Position numbers and translations under genes: made by a program
NCBI RefSeq assembly: GCF_026343295.1
Contig: NZ_JAPELY010000001.1
Location: forward strand, 3,348,001-3,412,000
Origin: Streptomyces sp. NBC_00083
GTDB taxonomy: Bacteria; Actinomycetota; Actinomycetes; Streptomycetales; Streptomycetaceae
Length of the DNA stretch: 64,000 bases
Direction of reading: 5' to 3'
Notes under the pieces: model-generated
The model's database searches: none
What the model was told of the DNA's origin: nothing
What the model saw: the letters and a program-made list of their open reading frames with translations, nothing else
In this document: positions 56,242-64,000 of the stretch, in pieces
Layout: every line of letters begins with the position of its first letter
Numbering within the stretch: position 1 is the first letter of the stretch

Positions 56242-57699
56242 ATGAGCAAGCACACCTCGGGCAGGCCCAACCCGGACGGGCCGCTCTCGGGCAAGCCCCT
56301 GAAGCAGATCCACCTCGCGGCCCACTTCCCGGGCGTCAACAACACCACCGTGTGGAGCGACCCGCGGGCAGGCAGCCACATCGAGTTCAGTTCGTTCGCC
56401 CACTTCGCACGGACCGCGGAACGGGCCAAGTTCGACTTCCTGTTCCTCGCCGAGGGGCTACGGCTACGCGAACAAGGGGGCCAGATCTACGACTTGGACG
56501 TGGTGGGACGGCCCGACACGTTCACCGTCCTGTCCGCGCTCGCCGCCGTGACCGAACGCCTCGGCCTGGCCGGGACCATCAACTCCACCTTCAACGAGCC
56601 CTACGAGGTGGCCCGCCAGTTCGCCGCCCTGGACCATCTGTCGGGTGGCCGCGCGGCCTGGAACGTCGTCACCTCCTGGGACGCCTTCACCGGCGAGAAC
56701 TTCCGGCGCGGCGGATTCCTGCCGCAGGAGCAGCGCTATTCCAGGGCCAAGGAGTTCCTCTCCACCGCCACCGAGCTGTTCGACTCCTGGCACGACGGCG
56801 CCATCGTCGCCGATCAGGAATCGGGCATCTTCCTGAAGGACGCGCAGGCCGGAGCATTCGCCCACCGGGGACAACACTTCGACATCGCCGGGCAGTTCAA
56901 CGTGCCGCGCAGTCCGCAGGGCCGCCCGGTTATCTTCCAGGCCGGCGACTCCGACGAGGGGCGCGAGTTCGCCGCCGCCGGCGCCGACGCCATCTTCAGC
57001 CGACATGGCACCCTGGAGGCGGGCCAGGAGTTCTACGGCGACGTCAAGGGACGCCTGGCCCGCCACGGCCGGGCCCGTGACCAGTTGCTCATCCTGCCCG
57101 CGGCGACCTTCGTCCTGGGCGACACGGAGGCCGAGGCACAGGAGCTGGCGCGCGAAACTCGCCGTCAACAGGTCAGCGGCCAGACCGCGATCACGTACCT
57201 CGAACACATCTGGAACCGCGACCTGTCCGGCTACGACCCGGACGGCCCGCTCCCCGACATCGACCCGGACCCCGGCGAGCACACCATCGCCCAAGGGCGG
57301 GCGAGCGTCCGGATGTTCCGGGATCCGATCGCCGTCGCCAGGCAATGGCGCGAGCGCGCCGAGGCGGAGAACCTGTCGATCCGCGAGCTGGTCATCGAGA
57401 CGACCGGCCGCCAGTCGTTCATCGGCTCTCCCGCCACCGTTGCCGAGAGCATCAACGACTTCGTCCAGGCCGACGCCGCCGACGGCTTCATCCTGGTCCC
57501 GCACATCACCCCGGGCGGCCTGGACGCGTTCGCCGACACCGTCGTACCGCTGCTCCAGGAACGCGGCGTGTTCCGCCACGACTACGCGGGCACCACGCTC
57601 CGCGACCACCTCGGCCTGACCGAGGCCGCCGCCTACGCCGACCCCGGCCTCGACCCCGATGCCCGCGCGCAGCGGGAGACCGGGAGGGCCGCGTCGTGA
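56242..57699 (+). CDS. LLM-class monooxygenase B, NtaA/SnaA/DszA (DmoA) family
   Basis: A 485-residue enzyme of the NtaA/SnaA/SoxA group: KQIHLAAHFPGVNNTTVWSD, KFDFLFLAEGLRLREQGG, GLAGTINSTFNEPYEVARQF, AALDHLSGGRAAWNVVTSWD, ENFRRGGF, HRGQHFDIAGQFNVPRSPQG, VIFQAGDSDEGREFAA. This group includes dibenzothiophene-sulfone (DszA), dimethylsulfide (DmoA) and nitrilotriacetate monooxygenases. In this setting a C-S cleaving role is likely. GGAGG lies before the ATG. Confidence 0.92.
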   Translation: MSKHTSGRPNPDGPLSGKPLKQIHLAAHFPGVNNTTVWSDPRAGSHIEFSSFAHFARTAERAKFDFLFLAEGLRLREQGGQIYDLDVVGRPDTFTVLSALAAVTERLGLAGTINSTFNEPYEVARQFAALDHLSGGRAAWNVVTSWDAFTGENFRRGGFLPQEQRYSRAKEFLSTATELFDSWHDGAIVADQESGIFLKDAQAGAFAHRGQHFDIAGQFNVPRSPQGRPVIFQAGDSDEGREFAAAGADAIFSRHGTLEAGQEFYGDVKGRLARHGRARDQLLILPAATFVLGDTEAEAQELARETRRQQVSGQTAITYLEHIWNRDLSGYDPDGPLPDIDPDPGEHTIAQGRASVRMFRDPIAVARQWRERAEAENLSIRELVIETTGRQSFIGSPATVAESINDFVQADAADGFILVPHITPGGLDAFADTVVPLLQERGVFRHDYAGTTLRDHLGLTEAAAYADPGLDPDARAQRETGRAAS

Positions 57700-58889
57700 A
57701 GTTCCTCGCGGTCACCCTCATCGTGCACGCCCCGGATCCGGTGACCGGTGTCCAGAAGTCCACCAACGAGCGCTTCCGCGAGGTCATCGACAACGCGCGG
57801 CTGGCCGAGGAACTCGGATTCGACGGCTTCGGCGTCGGTGAACGTCATGAGCGGCCGTTCATCTCCTCCTCGCCACCGGTCGTCCTGAGCCACATCGCCG
57901 CGCTCACGTCCCGGATCCGGCTGTTCACCGCCGTCACCACGCTCAGCCTGCTCGACCCGGTACGGGCGTACGAGGACTACGCGACCCTGGACCACCTGTC
58001 GGCGGGCCGTCTCGACCTGATCATCGGCAAGGGCAACGGCGCCGCCCAGCGGGAGCTGTTCAGCGTCACCCCCGGGGACCAGTGGGACCGCAACGCCGAG
58101 AGCTATGAGCTGTTCCGCCGCATCTGGCGGCAGGACAAGGTGAGCGCCACGCCGCGCTTCCGCCCCGAACTCGCGGACGCCGAGGTGTGGCCGAGACCGC
58201 TCCAGCAGCCTGTCAGGGTCTGGCACGGCAGCGCGACCAGCCGCGAGTCGGTGGATCTCGCCGCCCGTTACGGAGACCCGCTCTTCTCGGCCAACGTCAC
58301 CCATCCGATAGGGCCGTACGCCGAACTCATCCGCCACTACCGGGAGCGGTGGGAGCACTACGGCCACGACCCGCGCCAGGCCGTCGTCGGCGCGGGAACC
58401 GCAGGCTACTACGCGGCCCGTACCTCACAGGAGGCCATCGCCGCGTACCGGCCGGTCTTCGAGGGCCACCTCGCGTTCCAGAAGAGCCAGGGCCTCGAGC
58501 CGGTGTTCGCCACGCTGGAGGACTTCGTCGAACGCAGCTCGGCGCTGATCGGCAGCCCGCAGCAAGTGATCGACAAGGTGCACCGCTACCACGAGGAGTT
58601 CGGACACAGCGTGCTCCACCTGCATGCCGACGCGAGCGGGCTCACCCCTTCCCGGCACCGGGCCTCGCTCGAACTCTTCCAGTCCGACATCGCACCCGTT
58701 CTGCGACGTGCCATCCCCGATCCGCCGTTCCCCTGGGCCCCGCGCGTTGCCGAGCGCGAGCCGGAGTCCGAGCGCGAGCCGCAGGCCGAGGCCGGGCCCA
58801 CGCGCCGGCCCCAGCCCGGGTCCACGCGCCCGATCGAGTCCGTGCCGCCGCCGGAGGGCGAGCCGGGGACCGTGCCCACCAACCGCTGA
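57696..58889 (+). CDS. LLM-class flavin-dependent monooxygenase C
   Basis: A 397-residue LLM enzyme: KFLAVTLIVHAPDPVTGVQK, NARLAEELGFDGFGVGERHE, SSPPVVLSHIAALTSRIRLF, TAVTTLSLLDPVRAYEDYAT, LDHLSAGRLDLIIGKGNG. The GVGERHE motif holds the usual active-site His. The last 65 residues are a Pro/Glu/Arg-rich extension not needed for the fold. Its GTG overlaps the stop of monooxygenase B (GTGA), so they are coupled. Confidence 0.9.
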   Translation: MKFLAVTLIVHAPDPVTGVQKSTNERFREVIDNARLAEELGFDGFGVGERHERPFISSSPPVVLSHIAALTSRIRLFTAVTTLSLLDPVRAYEDYATLDHLSAGRLDLIIGKGNGAAQRELFSVTPGDQWDRNAESYELFRRIWRQDKVSATPRFRPELADAEVWPRPLQQPVRVWHGSATSRESVDLAARYGDPLFSANVTHPIGPYAELIRHYRERWEHYGHDPRQAVVGAGTAGYYAARTSQEAIAAYRPVFEGHLAFQKSQGLEPVFATLEDFVERSSALIGSPQQVIDKVHRYHEEFGHSVLHLHADASGLTPSRHRASLELFQSDIAPVLRRAIPDPPFPWAPRVAEREPESEREPQAEAGPTRRPQPGSTRPIESVPPPEGEPGTVPTNR

Positions 58890-58904
58890 GGAGCACCACC
58901 AGAT

Positions 58905-60032
58905 ATGTCCGGCATCCATCTCGGAGTCCTCGACCTCATACCGATCCCATCCGGCTCCACCGCCGCGGACGCGCTGCGCAACACCATCGACCTCGCGCAG
59001 CAGACCGAGCGGTTCGGCTACACCCGGTACTGGTTCGCCGAGCACCACCTCAACCCGGGTGTGGCCGGGACCTCGCCCGCCGTCGTACTCGCCCTGACCG
59101 CCTCCGCGACCTCCACGATCAGGATCGGGTCCGGGGCCGTACAGCTCGGCCACCGCACCGCCATGTCGACCGTCGAGGAGTTCGGACTGATCGACGCCCT
59201 GCACCCCGGACGGCTCGATCTCGGCCTCGGCCGCTCGGGCGGCCGGCCACCGGGACGGACCGAGGGCCCCCTGCCGACCACGATCCCCGTCGTCGACGGG
59301 CGCGCTCCCAACGGCCTGAGGATCCCGCCACGGTTCTCCTTCGAGCACCTGGTCGGGTCGCCGCGCTTCCTGGCCCAGCAACACCTGTTGCGCCAGCCGG
59401 ACGCGCGCGCCCAGGACTACGGCGAGCAGGTCGACGACATCCTCGCGCTCCTGCGGGGCGACTACCGCTCCAGGGACGGCATCGACGTCCATGCCGTCCC
59501 TGGCGAGGGCGCCGATGTGGAGGTGTGGATCCTGGGCAGCAGCGGCGGCCAGAGCGCGGAGGTCGCGGGCCGCAACGGCCTGCGCTTCGTGGCCAATTAC
59601 CACGTCAGCCCGGCCACCGTACTGGAGGCGGCGGAGGGCTACCGCGCCGCGTTCCAGCCGTCCGACCACCTCGACAAGCCGTACGTCAGTGTGTCGGCGG
59701 ACGTCGTGGTCGCCGAGGACGACGAAACCGCCCGGGAACTGGCCGCGGGCTACGGTCCGTGGGTCCGCAGCATCCGCACCGCCGAGGGTGCCATCCCCTT
59801 CCCGACCCCGGCCGAGGCACGCGCCCACCCCTGGACCGAGGAGGACCGGGCCCTGGTCGCCGACCGGGTCGACACCCAGTTCGTCGGCTCTCCGGCGCGG
59901 GTCGCCGACCAACTGGAACAACTGCAGGAGGCCACCGGCGCCGACGAGCTGATCATCACGACCATCACCCACGACCACGCCGACCGGGTGCGCTCCTACC
60001 AACTTCTCGCAGAGGAGTGGCACGGCCGGTGA
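58905..60032 (+). CDS. LLM-class flavin-dependent monooxygenase D (MsnO8-like)
   Basis: A 375-residue LLM enzyme: GVLDLIPIPSGSTAADALRN, TIDLAQQTERFGYTRYWFAE, HHLNPGVAGTSPAVVLALTA, IRIGSGAVQLGHRTAMSTVE, EFGLIDALHPGRLDLGLGRS. The YWFAEHH motif is diagnostic of the MsnO8 sub-family, found in sulfur and methanesulfonate scavenging gene sets. GGAGCACC precedes the ATG. It is the last gene of the locus, convergent with the winged-helix gene. Confidence 0.92.
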   Translation: MSGIHLGVLDLIPIPSGSTAADALRNTIDLAQQTERFGYTRYWFAEHHLNPGVAGTSPAVVLALTASATSTIRIGSGAVQLGHRTAMSTVEEFGLIDALHPGRLDLGLGRSGGRPPGRTEGPLPTTIPVVDGRAPNGLRIPPRFSFEHLVGSPRFLAQQHLLRQPDARAQDYGEQVDDILALLRGDYRSRDGIDVHAVPGEGADVEVWILGSSGGQSAEVAGRNGLRFVANYHVSPATVLEAAEGYRAAFQPSDHLDKPYVSVSADVVVAEDDETARELAAGYGPWVRSIRTAEGAIPFPTPAEARAHPWTEEDRALVADRVDTQFVGSPARVADQLEQLQEATGADELIITTITHDHADRVRSYQLLAEEWHGR

Positions 60033-60047
60033 GGGCGCGTGCGCCGC

Positions 60048-60566
60048 TCACACCGCCGGTGCCGCTGCCTCCGCCGGCGCCTCGGAGGCGAGGGCGTACC
60101 CGGTGGTGGGCGTCGTGCGGATGAGCGGCCGGTGTGTGGCGCCGAGCTTGTCGCGCAGGCTGTCGATGTGGGTGTCGACGGTGGCCAGGTCGGCCGGCGC
60201 GTTGCGCTGCCAGACCAGCTCCATGAGCCGGGCTCGGGAGAAGTCCCTGTCCGGGTTGGCCGCGAGATGGGCGAGGAGTTCGAACTCCATGCAGGTGAGC
60301 CGCAGTTGGAGCCCGTCGACCCAGGCCCGACGGCGGCCCGCGTCCACCACGAGGCGCCCGACCTGATGGCAGGGCGCCGCGGGCTGCTCGGCCGAACCGG
60401 GACGTTCGGCCGCGCGGGCCGGGGCCGTCGTCCGGAACTCGGCAAGGGTCCGGCGCCGGTGCCGGCGCTCGGCTGCGCTCGCCGGAGCGTTGCGGACGTC
60501 CGTCCGGTGTTCGTGGGTGGTGCCGCCGGAGCGGCGTGAAGTGTTGGGGACGTATACATGAGTCAT
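60048..60566 (-). CDS. Winged-helix (OmpR/PhoB-type) DNA-binding protein without receiver domain
   Basis: A 172-residue protein. The first 85 residues are Arg/Ala/Thr-rich and unstructured. Residues about 88-165 are a Trans_reg_C winged helix: VGRLVVDAGRRRAWVDGLQL, RLTCMEFELLAHLAANPDRD, FSRARLMELVWQRNAPADLA, TVDTHIDSLRDKLGATHRPL, IRTTPTTGYAL. No receiver domain is present, so it is an orphan regulator. GGAGGTGAC precedes the ATG. The message probably has a long 5' region with its own small ORF. Its location invites a role in the sulfur locus, unproven. Confidence 0.88.
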   Translation of the reverse strand: MTHVYVPNTSRRSGGTTHEHRTDVRNAPASAAERRHRRRTLAEFRTTAPARAAERPGSAEQPAAPCHQVGRLVVDAGRRRAWVDGLQLRLTCMEFELLAHLAANPDRDFSRARLMELVWQRNAPADLATVDTHIDSLRDKLGATHRPLIRTTPTTGYALASEAPAEAAAPAV

Positions 60567-60949
60567 GTTGTCACCTCCGTAAGGTGTCAGTGAGTGTTTG
60601 ATGTGTGTGAGTGATCGATTGCCGAGGACCTGTCGCCGCGCGCGGCTCAGTACAGCCCGGATGGGCTGCACGCCGACGGATGCCTTGGCGAACAGAGTGG
60701 CGGGAGCAGGCTGAGGTGCGGTCGAGCCCCGAGCGACAGGGCCTACGCCGACGGCGCCGCGTGAGCGGGTGGGTTTACGCCGCGTGGCCGCACGGATGAC
60801 GGGCCGGCCTGTACGGAGGCGGCCTGAGCGCAACGCAGTCGAGGTGGCCCAGCCCGCGGAATACGGGCGCAGCGCATGCCGTGAAAGCCGATCCGGATCC
60901 TCGGCAGGGCGGCCGAAGGGCAGGGCGCGAGCGCGGAGAACCGCGAGCG

Positions 60950-61024
60950 TCAGCGGATGCCGTAAGGAGACGAGTGAACGCGCTTGTGCGCGCGGAGTCG
61001 CTCCCGACTCGGACTGATGTCCAT
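60950..61024 (-). CDS. 24-codon ORF with ideal ribosome site upstream of the winged-helix gene
   Basis: Encodes MDISPSRERLRAHKRVHSSP, then YGIR and stop. AAAGGAGG lies 6 nt before the ATG, which is close to the best possible. It stands within the 821-bp gap 60567-61387, some 385 bp before the winged-helix gene and 93 bp after the DevR-like box on that strand. It lacks the H-I-D core of the sulfur leaders. It may be a regulatory leader or a small protein; nothing else coding is evident in the gap. Confidence 0.45.
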   Translation of the reverse strand: MDISPSRERLRAHKRVHSSPYGIR

Positions 61025-61116
61025 GCCCCGCCTCCTTTCCTCGGCTCCAGGACCTGCCCGCGTTCACGAGAACCCGGGGTTGCTTCCACCGTAACGGGCC
61101 GGGTGAAGCACCGAAC

Positions 61117-61132
61117 AGGGACTAAAGACCCT
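61117..61132. promoter_or_regulatory. DevR/DosR (OsdR)-like box
   Basis: AGGGACTAAAGACCCT closely matches the DevR/DosR dormancy box core GGGACTWWAGTCCC, with one base different in the right half-site. It lies 93 bp before the 24-codon ORF (minus strand) and 256 bp before the K+ channel gene (plus strand). The former distance is more natural. Confidence 0.5.
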
Positions 61133-61286
61133 TGATTGCGCGGGTGTGCAAATAAGTCCCGGATCCGGGTCGGAGGACGGCATTCGCTACGTCTCCGCTG
61201 TCGCGGGCCCGACCGGTCGGCGGGCCGTACATGGGCCGGCGCCGCTACGGCTTCGGCCTGGTCGTGGCCCGAGACGTCTCCGTTCC

Positions 61287-61332
61287 GGGATCGGTATGGG
61301 GTGCGTCTGGGTGGCGGGATCGGCTTGGGGTG
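61287..61332 (+). repeat. 17-bp direct repeat upstream of the K+ channel gene
   Basis: GGGATCGGTATGGGGTG (61287-61303) and GGGATCGGCTTGGGGTG (61316-61332) agree at 15 of 17 positions with starts 29 bp apart, ending 56 bp before the channel start. They could be a tandem regulator site. Confidence 0.5.
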
Positions 61333-61387
61333 ACTCTCCTGGTGCGTAGCACCTTCTTCACGTATCGCGTATCGCGGGAGCGCCCCC

Positions 61388-61978
61388 ATGGACCGTGCAG
61401 GCTCGGGAGTCAGCCGTCTGTCCCGGACGGTCCACGTGCTGCGCGCCCTCGCGTCGGCCGTCCTGGTGACGGCCCTGTACTACGTGGCGCCGCTCGACTG
61501 GGGCGTCGGTGTGGGCACGGTGGCGGTGCTCGTGGGGGCGCTGGTCGTGTTCGGATGGCTGCTCGCGCGGCAACTCGCCTCGATCACCCGTGCGCGCTTC
61601 CCGTGGCTGCGCGCCGTGCAGGCGCTGGCGGTCGCGGTGCCGCTCTTCCTGGTGATGTTCTCCGCCGCGTACTTCCTGCTCGCCCACGACTACCCGGAAT
61701 CGTTCTCGGAGCCGCTGAGCCGGACGGCTGCGCTGTACTTCACGATCTCGGTGTTCGTGACCGTCGGCTTCGGCGACATCGTGCCGACCAGCGAGGTGGC
61801 CCGAGCGTTGACCAGCGCGCAGATGATCGTCGACCTGATCGTCCTGGCGGTGCTCGGCAAGGCGGTCTTCGGCGCCGTCCGGGTGGGCCTGCGCCGCCGA
61901 GGCCGCCCGGAGCCGGGCTACGGACTGGACCCGGGAGCGTCCGTCGAGGGCGGACCTGACGATCAAGGAAGCTCTTGA
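61388..61978 (+). CDS. Two-TM-pore potassium channel family protein
   Basis: A 196-residue membrane protein. Two TM helices near 20-62 precede a pore unit: outer helix VALAVAVPLFLVMFSAAYFLLAH-like (about 80-100), re-entrant loop ALYFTISVFVTVGFGDIVPT with the selectivity filter TVGFGD, and inner helix MIVDLIVLAVLGKAVFGAVR. This is the Ion_trans_2 K+ channel type. No regulatory RCK domain is attached; the C-terminal tail is short and hydrophilic. The ATG at 61388 is used. Confidence 0.9.
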   Translation: MDRAGSGVSRLSRTVHVLRALASAVLVTALYYVAPLDWGVGVGTVAVLVGALVVFGWLLARQLASITRARFPWLRAVQALAVAVPLFLVMFSAAYFLLAHDYPESFSEPLSRTAALYFTISVFVTVGFGDIVPTSEVARALTSAQMIVDLIVLAVLGKAVFGAVRVGLRRRGRPEPGYGLDPGASVEGGPDDQGSS

Positions 61979-62531
61979 TGGGCAGGTCATGAGCAGGCAG
62001 ACCGGACAGCCGTCCCCATCCCACGGGTAGCCCGTCGTTCAGCCGGAGCGGGCGCTCCAGTCTCTGGTCCGGGCAGCGGAGCAAGCGGGATGAGGGCGAT
62101 GCCAGAGCAGATCAAGGAACAGCTGCTGCTGTCCGCGACTTCGAGCCGTACATAGCCTCGATTGGGCGACCGACCTGCGGATCTACCCCTTCTGGCTTGA
62201 GGAGCGGCAATCTCCCACATTCACTGACCGGTAGACCGAGCTGTAGTGGAGCGCCGCAGCCGCGCCCGGTGAGGCCGAGGGGGCGGCTGCTGATCCGGGG
62301 GAGCGCGTTCCGAAGCAAGCACTAGCTCTTCAGTCCGAGTACGCCACCGCGGGCATCGACCGAACGGACGATTTCGTGACCCCGTTCAGAGGCGACAGAC
62401 GCCCTGCCCGGACAGGCCGTCATGCCAGTTATCCCATGCGCGCGGACGGGAAATCTCATTACAGCGGCGACGTGCGCACCCGCGCGCCCCCCATTGCGCC
62501 CACTTGATCATCGAGAGAGGGAGACCCCGTC
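61979..62531. other. 553-bp gap without a recognisable gene
   Basis: Both strands have only short ORFs with mixed codon-third-position use, unlike the flanking genes. No hairpin, repeat or family motif stands out. The base composition is less GC-rich than the surroundings, and the stretch may be a degraded gene or insertion. Confidence 0.4.
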
Positions 62532-62927
62532 ATGGCCTTCGCAGTACTCGACCCGGTGGAATCGACTCGGATCGATGCCCTTGCGGCTCGCGCCCAGGTC
62601 ACGCATCTGATGTGCCGGCAGGCTCCTGCGACACCGCAGCACGTCGTCGACGATGCGCGTCTTGTGACGACGGAGCTGGTCACCAACGCCTTGCGGCACG
62701 GCGGGGGAGTGGAGTCGTTCATTGCGCGCGTCGTCGATGGTCGCCTGATCGTCCGTGTGGCCGACTACAGCGACACCCGTCCCGTCTCGCCGCCGCGCAG
62801 CTCCAGCGGGCCGGCGGTGGGGGGATACGGATGGGCGCTCGTGCGTCAGCTCAGTGATGAGGTGACCATTCAGAGTGGGATCGGCGGCGGCAAGTCCATC
62901 TGTGCCGTCCTCACTCTCCAGGACTGA
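62532..62927 (+). CDS. RsbW/anti-sigma-type ATP-binding protein (HATPase_c_2)
   Basis: A 131-residue GHKL ATPase domain. N-box DDARLVTTELVTNALRHGGG (Glu and Asn ligands), G1 box VRVADYSDTRPV, G2 box GGYGWALVRQLSDEV and a final GGGKSICAVLTL strand are present. Streptomyces has dozens of such RsbW-like proteins; they act as anti-sigma or anti-anti-sigma kinases. No sigma factor or antagonist gene is adjacent. GAGAGGGAGA precedes the ATG. Confidence 0.87.
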   Translation: MAFAVLDPVESTRIDALAARAQVTHLMCRQAPATPQHVVDDARLVTTELVTNALRHGGGVESFIARVVDGRLIVRVADYSDTRPVSPPRSSSGPAVGGYGWALVRQLSDEVTIQSGIGGGKSICAVLTLQD

Positions 62928-63031
62928 GCTGACCTTCTCGCGTGCCTGAGCTACGGGTTGAACCTCGTGCGGGCGGTTCGGGGAGGACGGCGGCCGGGCC
63001 GGCCGCCGGCTCTCCTCGGCCAGGCGAACGT

Positions 63032-63658
63032 CTACCGGGCCAGGTGGGCAAGGATCGCGTCCAGCCCGAACGTGAAGCGGCTTTCGAACGCATCGTGCCC
63101 CATGTGCGCGACGACCCGGTGCAGTGCCGGGTACGTACCGGCCTCCAAGGCCTGGGCCAGCCGGTTGTCGAGCCGGCCGGGCGCGGCCTGTTCTTCCTGG
63201 ACCAGCCCCAGGAGAAAGTAGATGACCGTCCACGCCGTCCAGGCGGCCTGTTCCTCGTCGGCCCCCGCTTCCAGCAGGGCGGAGATGAGGCCGTCGGCGA
63301 AACGCAACGTGTGCGGCTCGGCCGGGTAGGTCCCGGTCATCAGAGCGGCGCCGTCGCGGTGCGCGAGCAGCGCACGCCGGTACCGGTGCGCCAGTTCCCG
63401 GGCCCTGGGCAGCGGCGAAGAAGGCAGGTCCGCGTAGCCGATTTCGCCCACGATCGCGTCGGCCAGCAGCTCCAGCATTCGCGCCTTGGTCTTCATGTGC
63501 CACAGGACGGTGTTCATGCGCACCCCCAGGGCGTCGGCCACCGCCCGGGTCGACAGACCCTCCAGTCCCCGTTCCTCCAGTACCTGGAGTGCGGCATCGA
63601 TCACGGCCGCGCGCGTGAGCCGGCCTGCGGCGTCTTCCCTGCCTTGCTTCTTGGTCAC
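63032..63658 (-). CDS. TetR family repressor, TetR-class C-terminal domain
   Basis: A 208-residue repressor. The helix-turn-helix (about 12-60) reads LTRAAVIDAALQVLEERGLE, LSTRAVADALGVRMNTVLWH. The C-terminal region has AHRDGAALMTGTYPAEPHTL and ALLEAGADEEQAAWTAWTVI, as in TetR_C_1 proteins that control tetracycline-type efflux or TetX-like monooxygenases. The start is a GTG at 63658 lying inside operator 1. It is divergent from a flavin monooxygenase, its likely target. Confidence 0.89.
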   Translation of the reverse strand: MTKKQGREDAAGRLTRAAVIDAALQVLEERGLEGLSTRAVADALGVRMNTVLWHMKTKARMLELLADAIVGEIGYADLPSSPLPRARELAHRYRRALLAHRDGAALMTGTYPAEPHTLRFADGLISALLEAGADEEQAAWTAWTVIYFLLGLVQEEQAAPGRLDNRLAQALEAGTYPALHRVVAHMGHDAFESRFTFGLDAILAHLAR

Positions 63659-63699
63659 TGACCTAGTTTACTTCCCATCGGATCTTGGTCACTGACCAA
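63651..63699. promoter_or_regulatory. Two TetR operators between repressor and monooxygenase
   Basis: TTGGTCACTGACCTA (63651-63665) and TTGGTCACTGACCAA (63685-63699) are two copies of one palindrome, TTGGTCA-C-TGACCAA, the second one perfect. Their starts are 34 bp apart. The first covers the TetR start codon; the second is 25 bp before the monooxygenase ATG. Confidence 0.82.
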
Positions 63700-63723
63700 T
63701 GGGACGAGTGAGGGAGAAGAATC

Positions 63724-64000
63724 ATGAGCTACGAGGTCGTCGTCGCCGGAGGCGGGCCCGTGGGTCTGTGGCTGGCCGCGGAACTTCGCCGCTGCGCAAT
63801 CACCGTGGTGGTCATCGAAACGCGCACCGAACGCGACACCCGCTCCCGCGCTCTGACCGTGCACCCCCGCACCATCGAGACGTTCGCCTCCCGCGGCGCA
63901 CACGCTCCCTTCATCACAGAGAGCGTGCCGCTGCCCGGCGGGCACTTCGGCGCACTGGACACCCGGCTGGACTTCCGCCGCCTCCCCAGTCCCTTCCCCC
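63724..64000 (+). CDS. FAD-dependent monooxygenase, class A (partial, cut by window end)
   Basis: The visible 92 residues begin SYEVVVAGGGPVGLWLAAEL, the FAD dinucleotide-binding GxGxxG, followed by VVVIETRTERDTRSRALTVH and PRTIETFASRG. This matches the PHBH-like aromatic hydroxylase / TetX / rifampicin-monooxygenase group. GAGGGAGAAG precedes the ATG. Control by the divergent TetR suggests a drug- or aromatic-inducible oxidation. The rest of the gene lies beyond base 64000. Confidence 0.88.
   Translation, partial: MSYEVVVAGGGPVGLWLAAELRRCAITVVVIETRTERDTRSRALTVHPRTIETFASRGAHAPFITESVPLPGGHFGALDTRLDFRRLPSPFP

Noticed and set aside
1..64000. CRISPR arrays, insertion sequences, prophage or integrase genes, rRNA and tRNA genes
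   Set aside because: I looked on both strands and found no regularly spaced repeats, transposase or integrase motifs, or structural RNA signatures.

Overview
The window is chromosomal DNA of a high-GC actinomycete, almost certainly a Streptomyces. The support is very strong third-position GC, many GTG starts and one TTG start, one TTA (bldA-type) codon, a gvpOAFGJLSK gas-vesicle operon in the Streptomyces order, and many secreted hydrolases and TetR, XRE and Rrf2 regulators. I see no rRNA or tRNA gene, insertion sequence, CRISPR array or modular biosynthetic cluster. The long ORFs antisense to real genes are GC-bias shadows.

Layout. 0-15 kb: single genes and small regulator-plus-enzyme pairs (XRE-cupin/GNAT, TetR/SDR, TetR/SnoaL-like, TetR/alpha-beta hydrolase). 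This part also holds a decayed gene fragment near 11.4 kb. At 13.5-14.4 kb a 17-codon leader ORF with an ideal Shine-Dalgarno precedes a hydrolase-like gene; three RNA segments there can form mutually exclusive hairpins. 15-18 kb: a divergent pair of secreted proteins, a NucA/NucB-type DNase and a Ser/Thr-rich beta-strand (pore-former-like) protein carrying a TTA codon. The 11.4 kb fragment is an inverted partial copy of the end of that second gene and its terminator. 19-26 kb: csbD with a sigmaB-type promoter, two charged-tail accessory proteins, and the divergent gas-vesicle operon. 26-43 kb: cytidine deaminase, a merR remnant, Tat-exported phospholipase C with a possible PHO box, a VanY-like peptidase, an expansin/RlpA-like secreted protein behind a CebR-like operator, a FUSC transporter, an FKBP, an iron-sulfur photolyase, an L,D-transpeptidase and a ClC channel.

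43-60 kb is a sulfur-scavenging locus. It has a cysteine-free Rrf2 (CymR-type) regulator, an SfnB/DszC-like flavoprotein, two cystine-type ABC permeases, two binding proteins and one ATPase. It also has five luciferase-like (LLM) flavin monooxygenases, an FMN reductase, a GNAT and a CPxC glutathione-transferase-like enzyme. Four short leader ORFs, all ending in a variant of H-(I/V)-D-(F/L)-x-x-V, punctuate it, and two of them share an upstream palindrome. The picture is import of organosulfur compounds and FMNH2-dependent C-S cleavage to sulfite, under common leader and repressor control. 60-64 kb: a winged-helix regulator with a long 5' region (DevR/DosR-like box plus a 24-codon ORF), a K+ channel, an anti-sigma-type ATPase, and a TetR divergent from a flavin monooxygenase that is cut by the window end.
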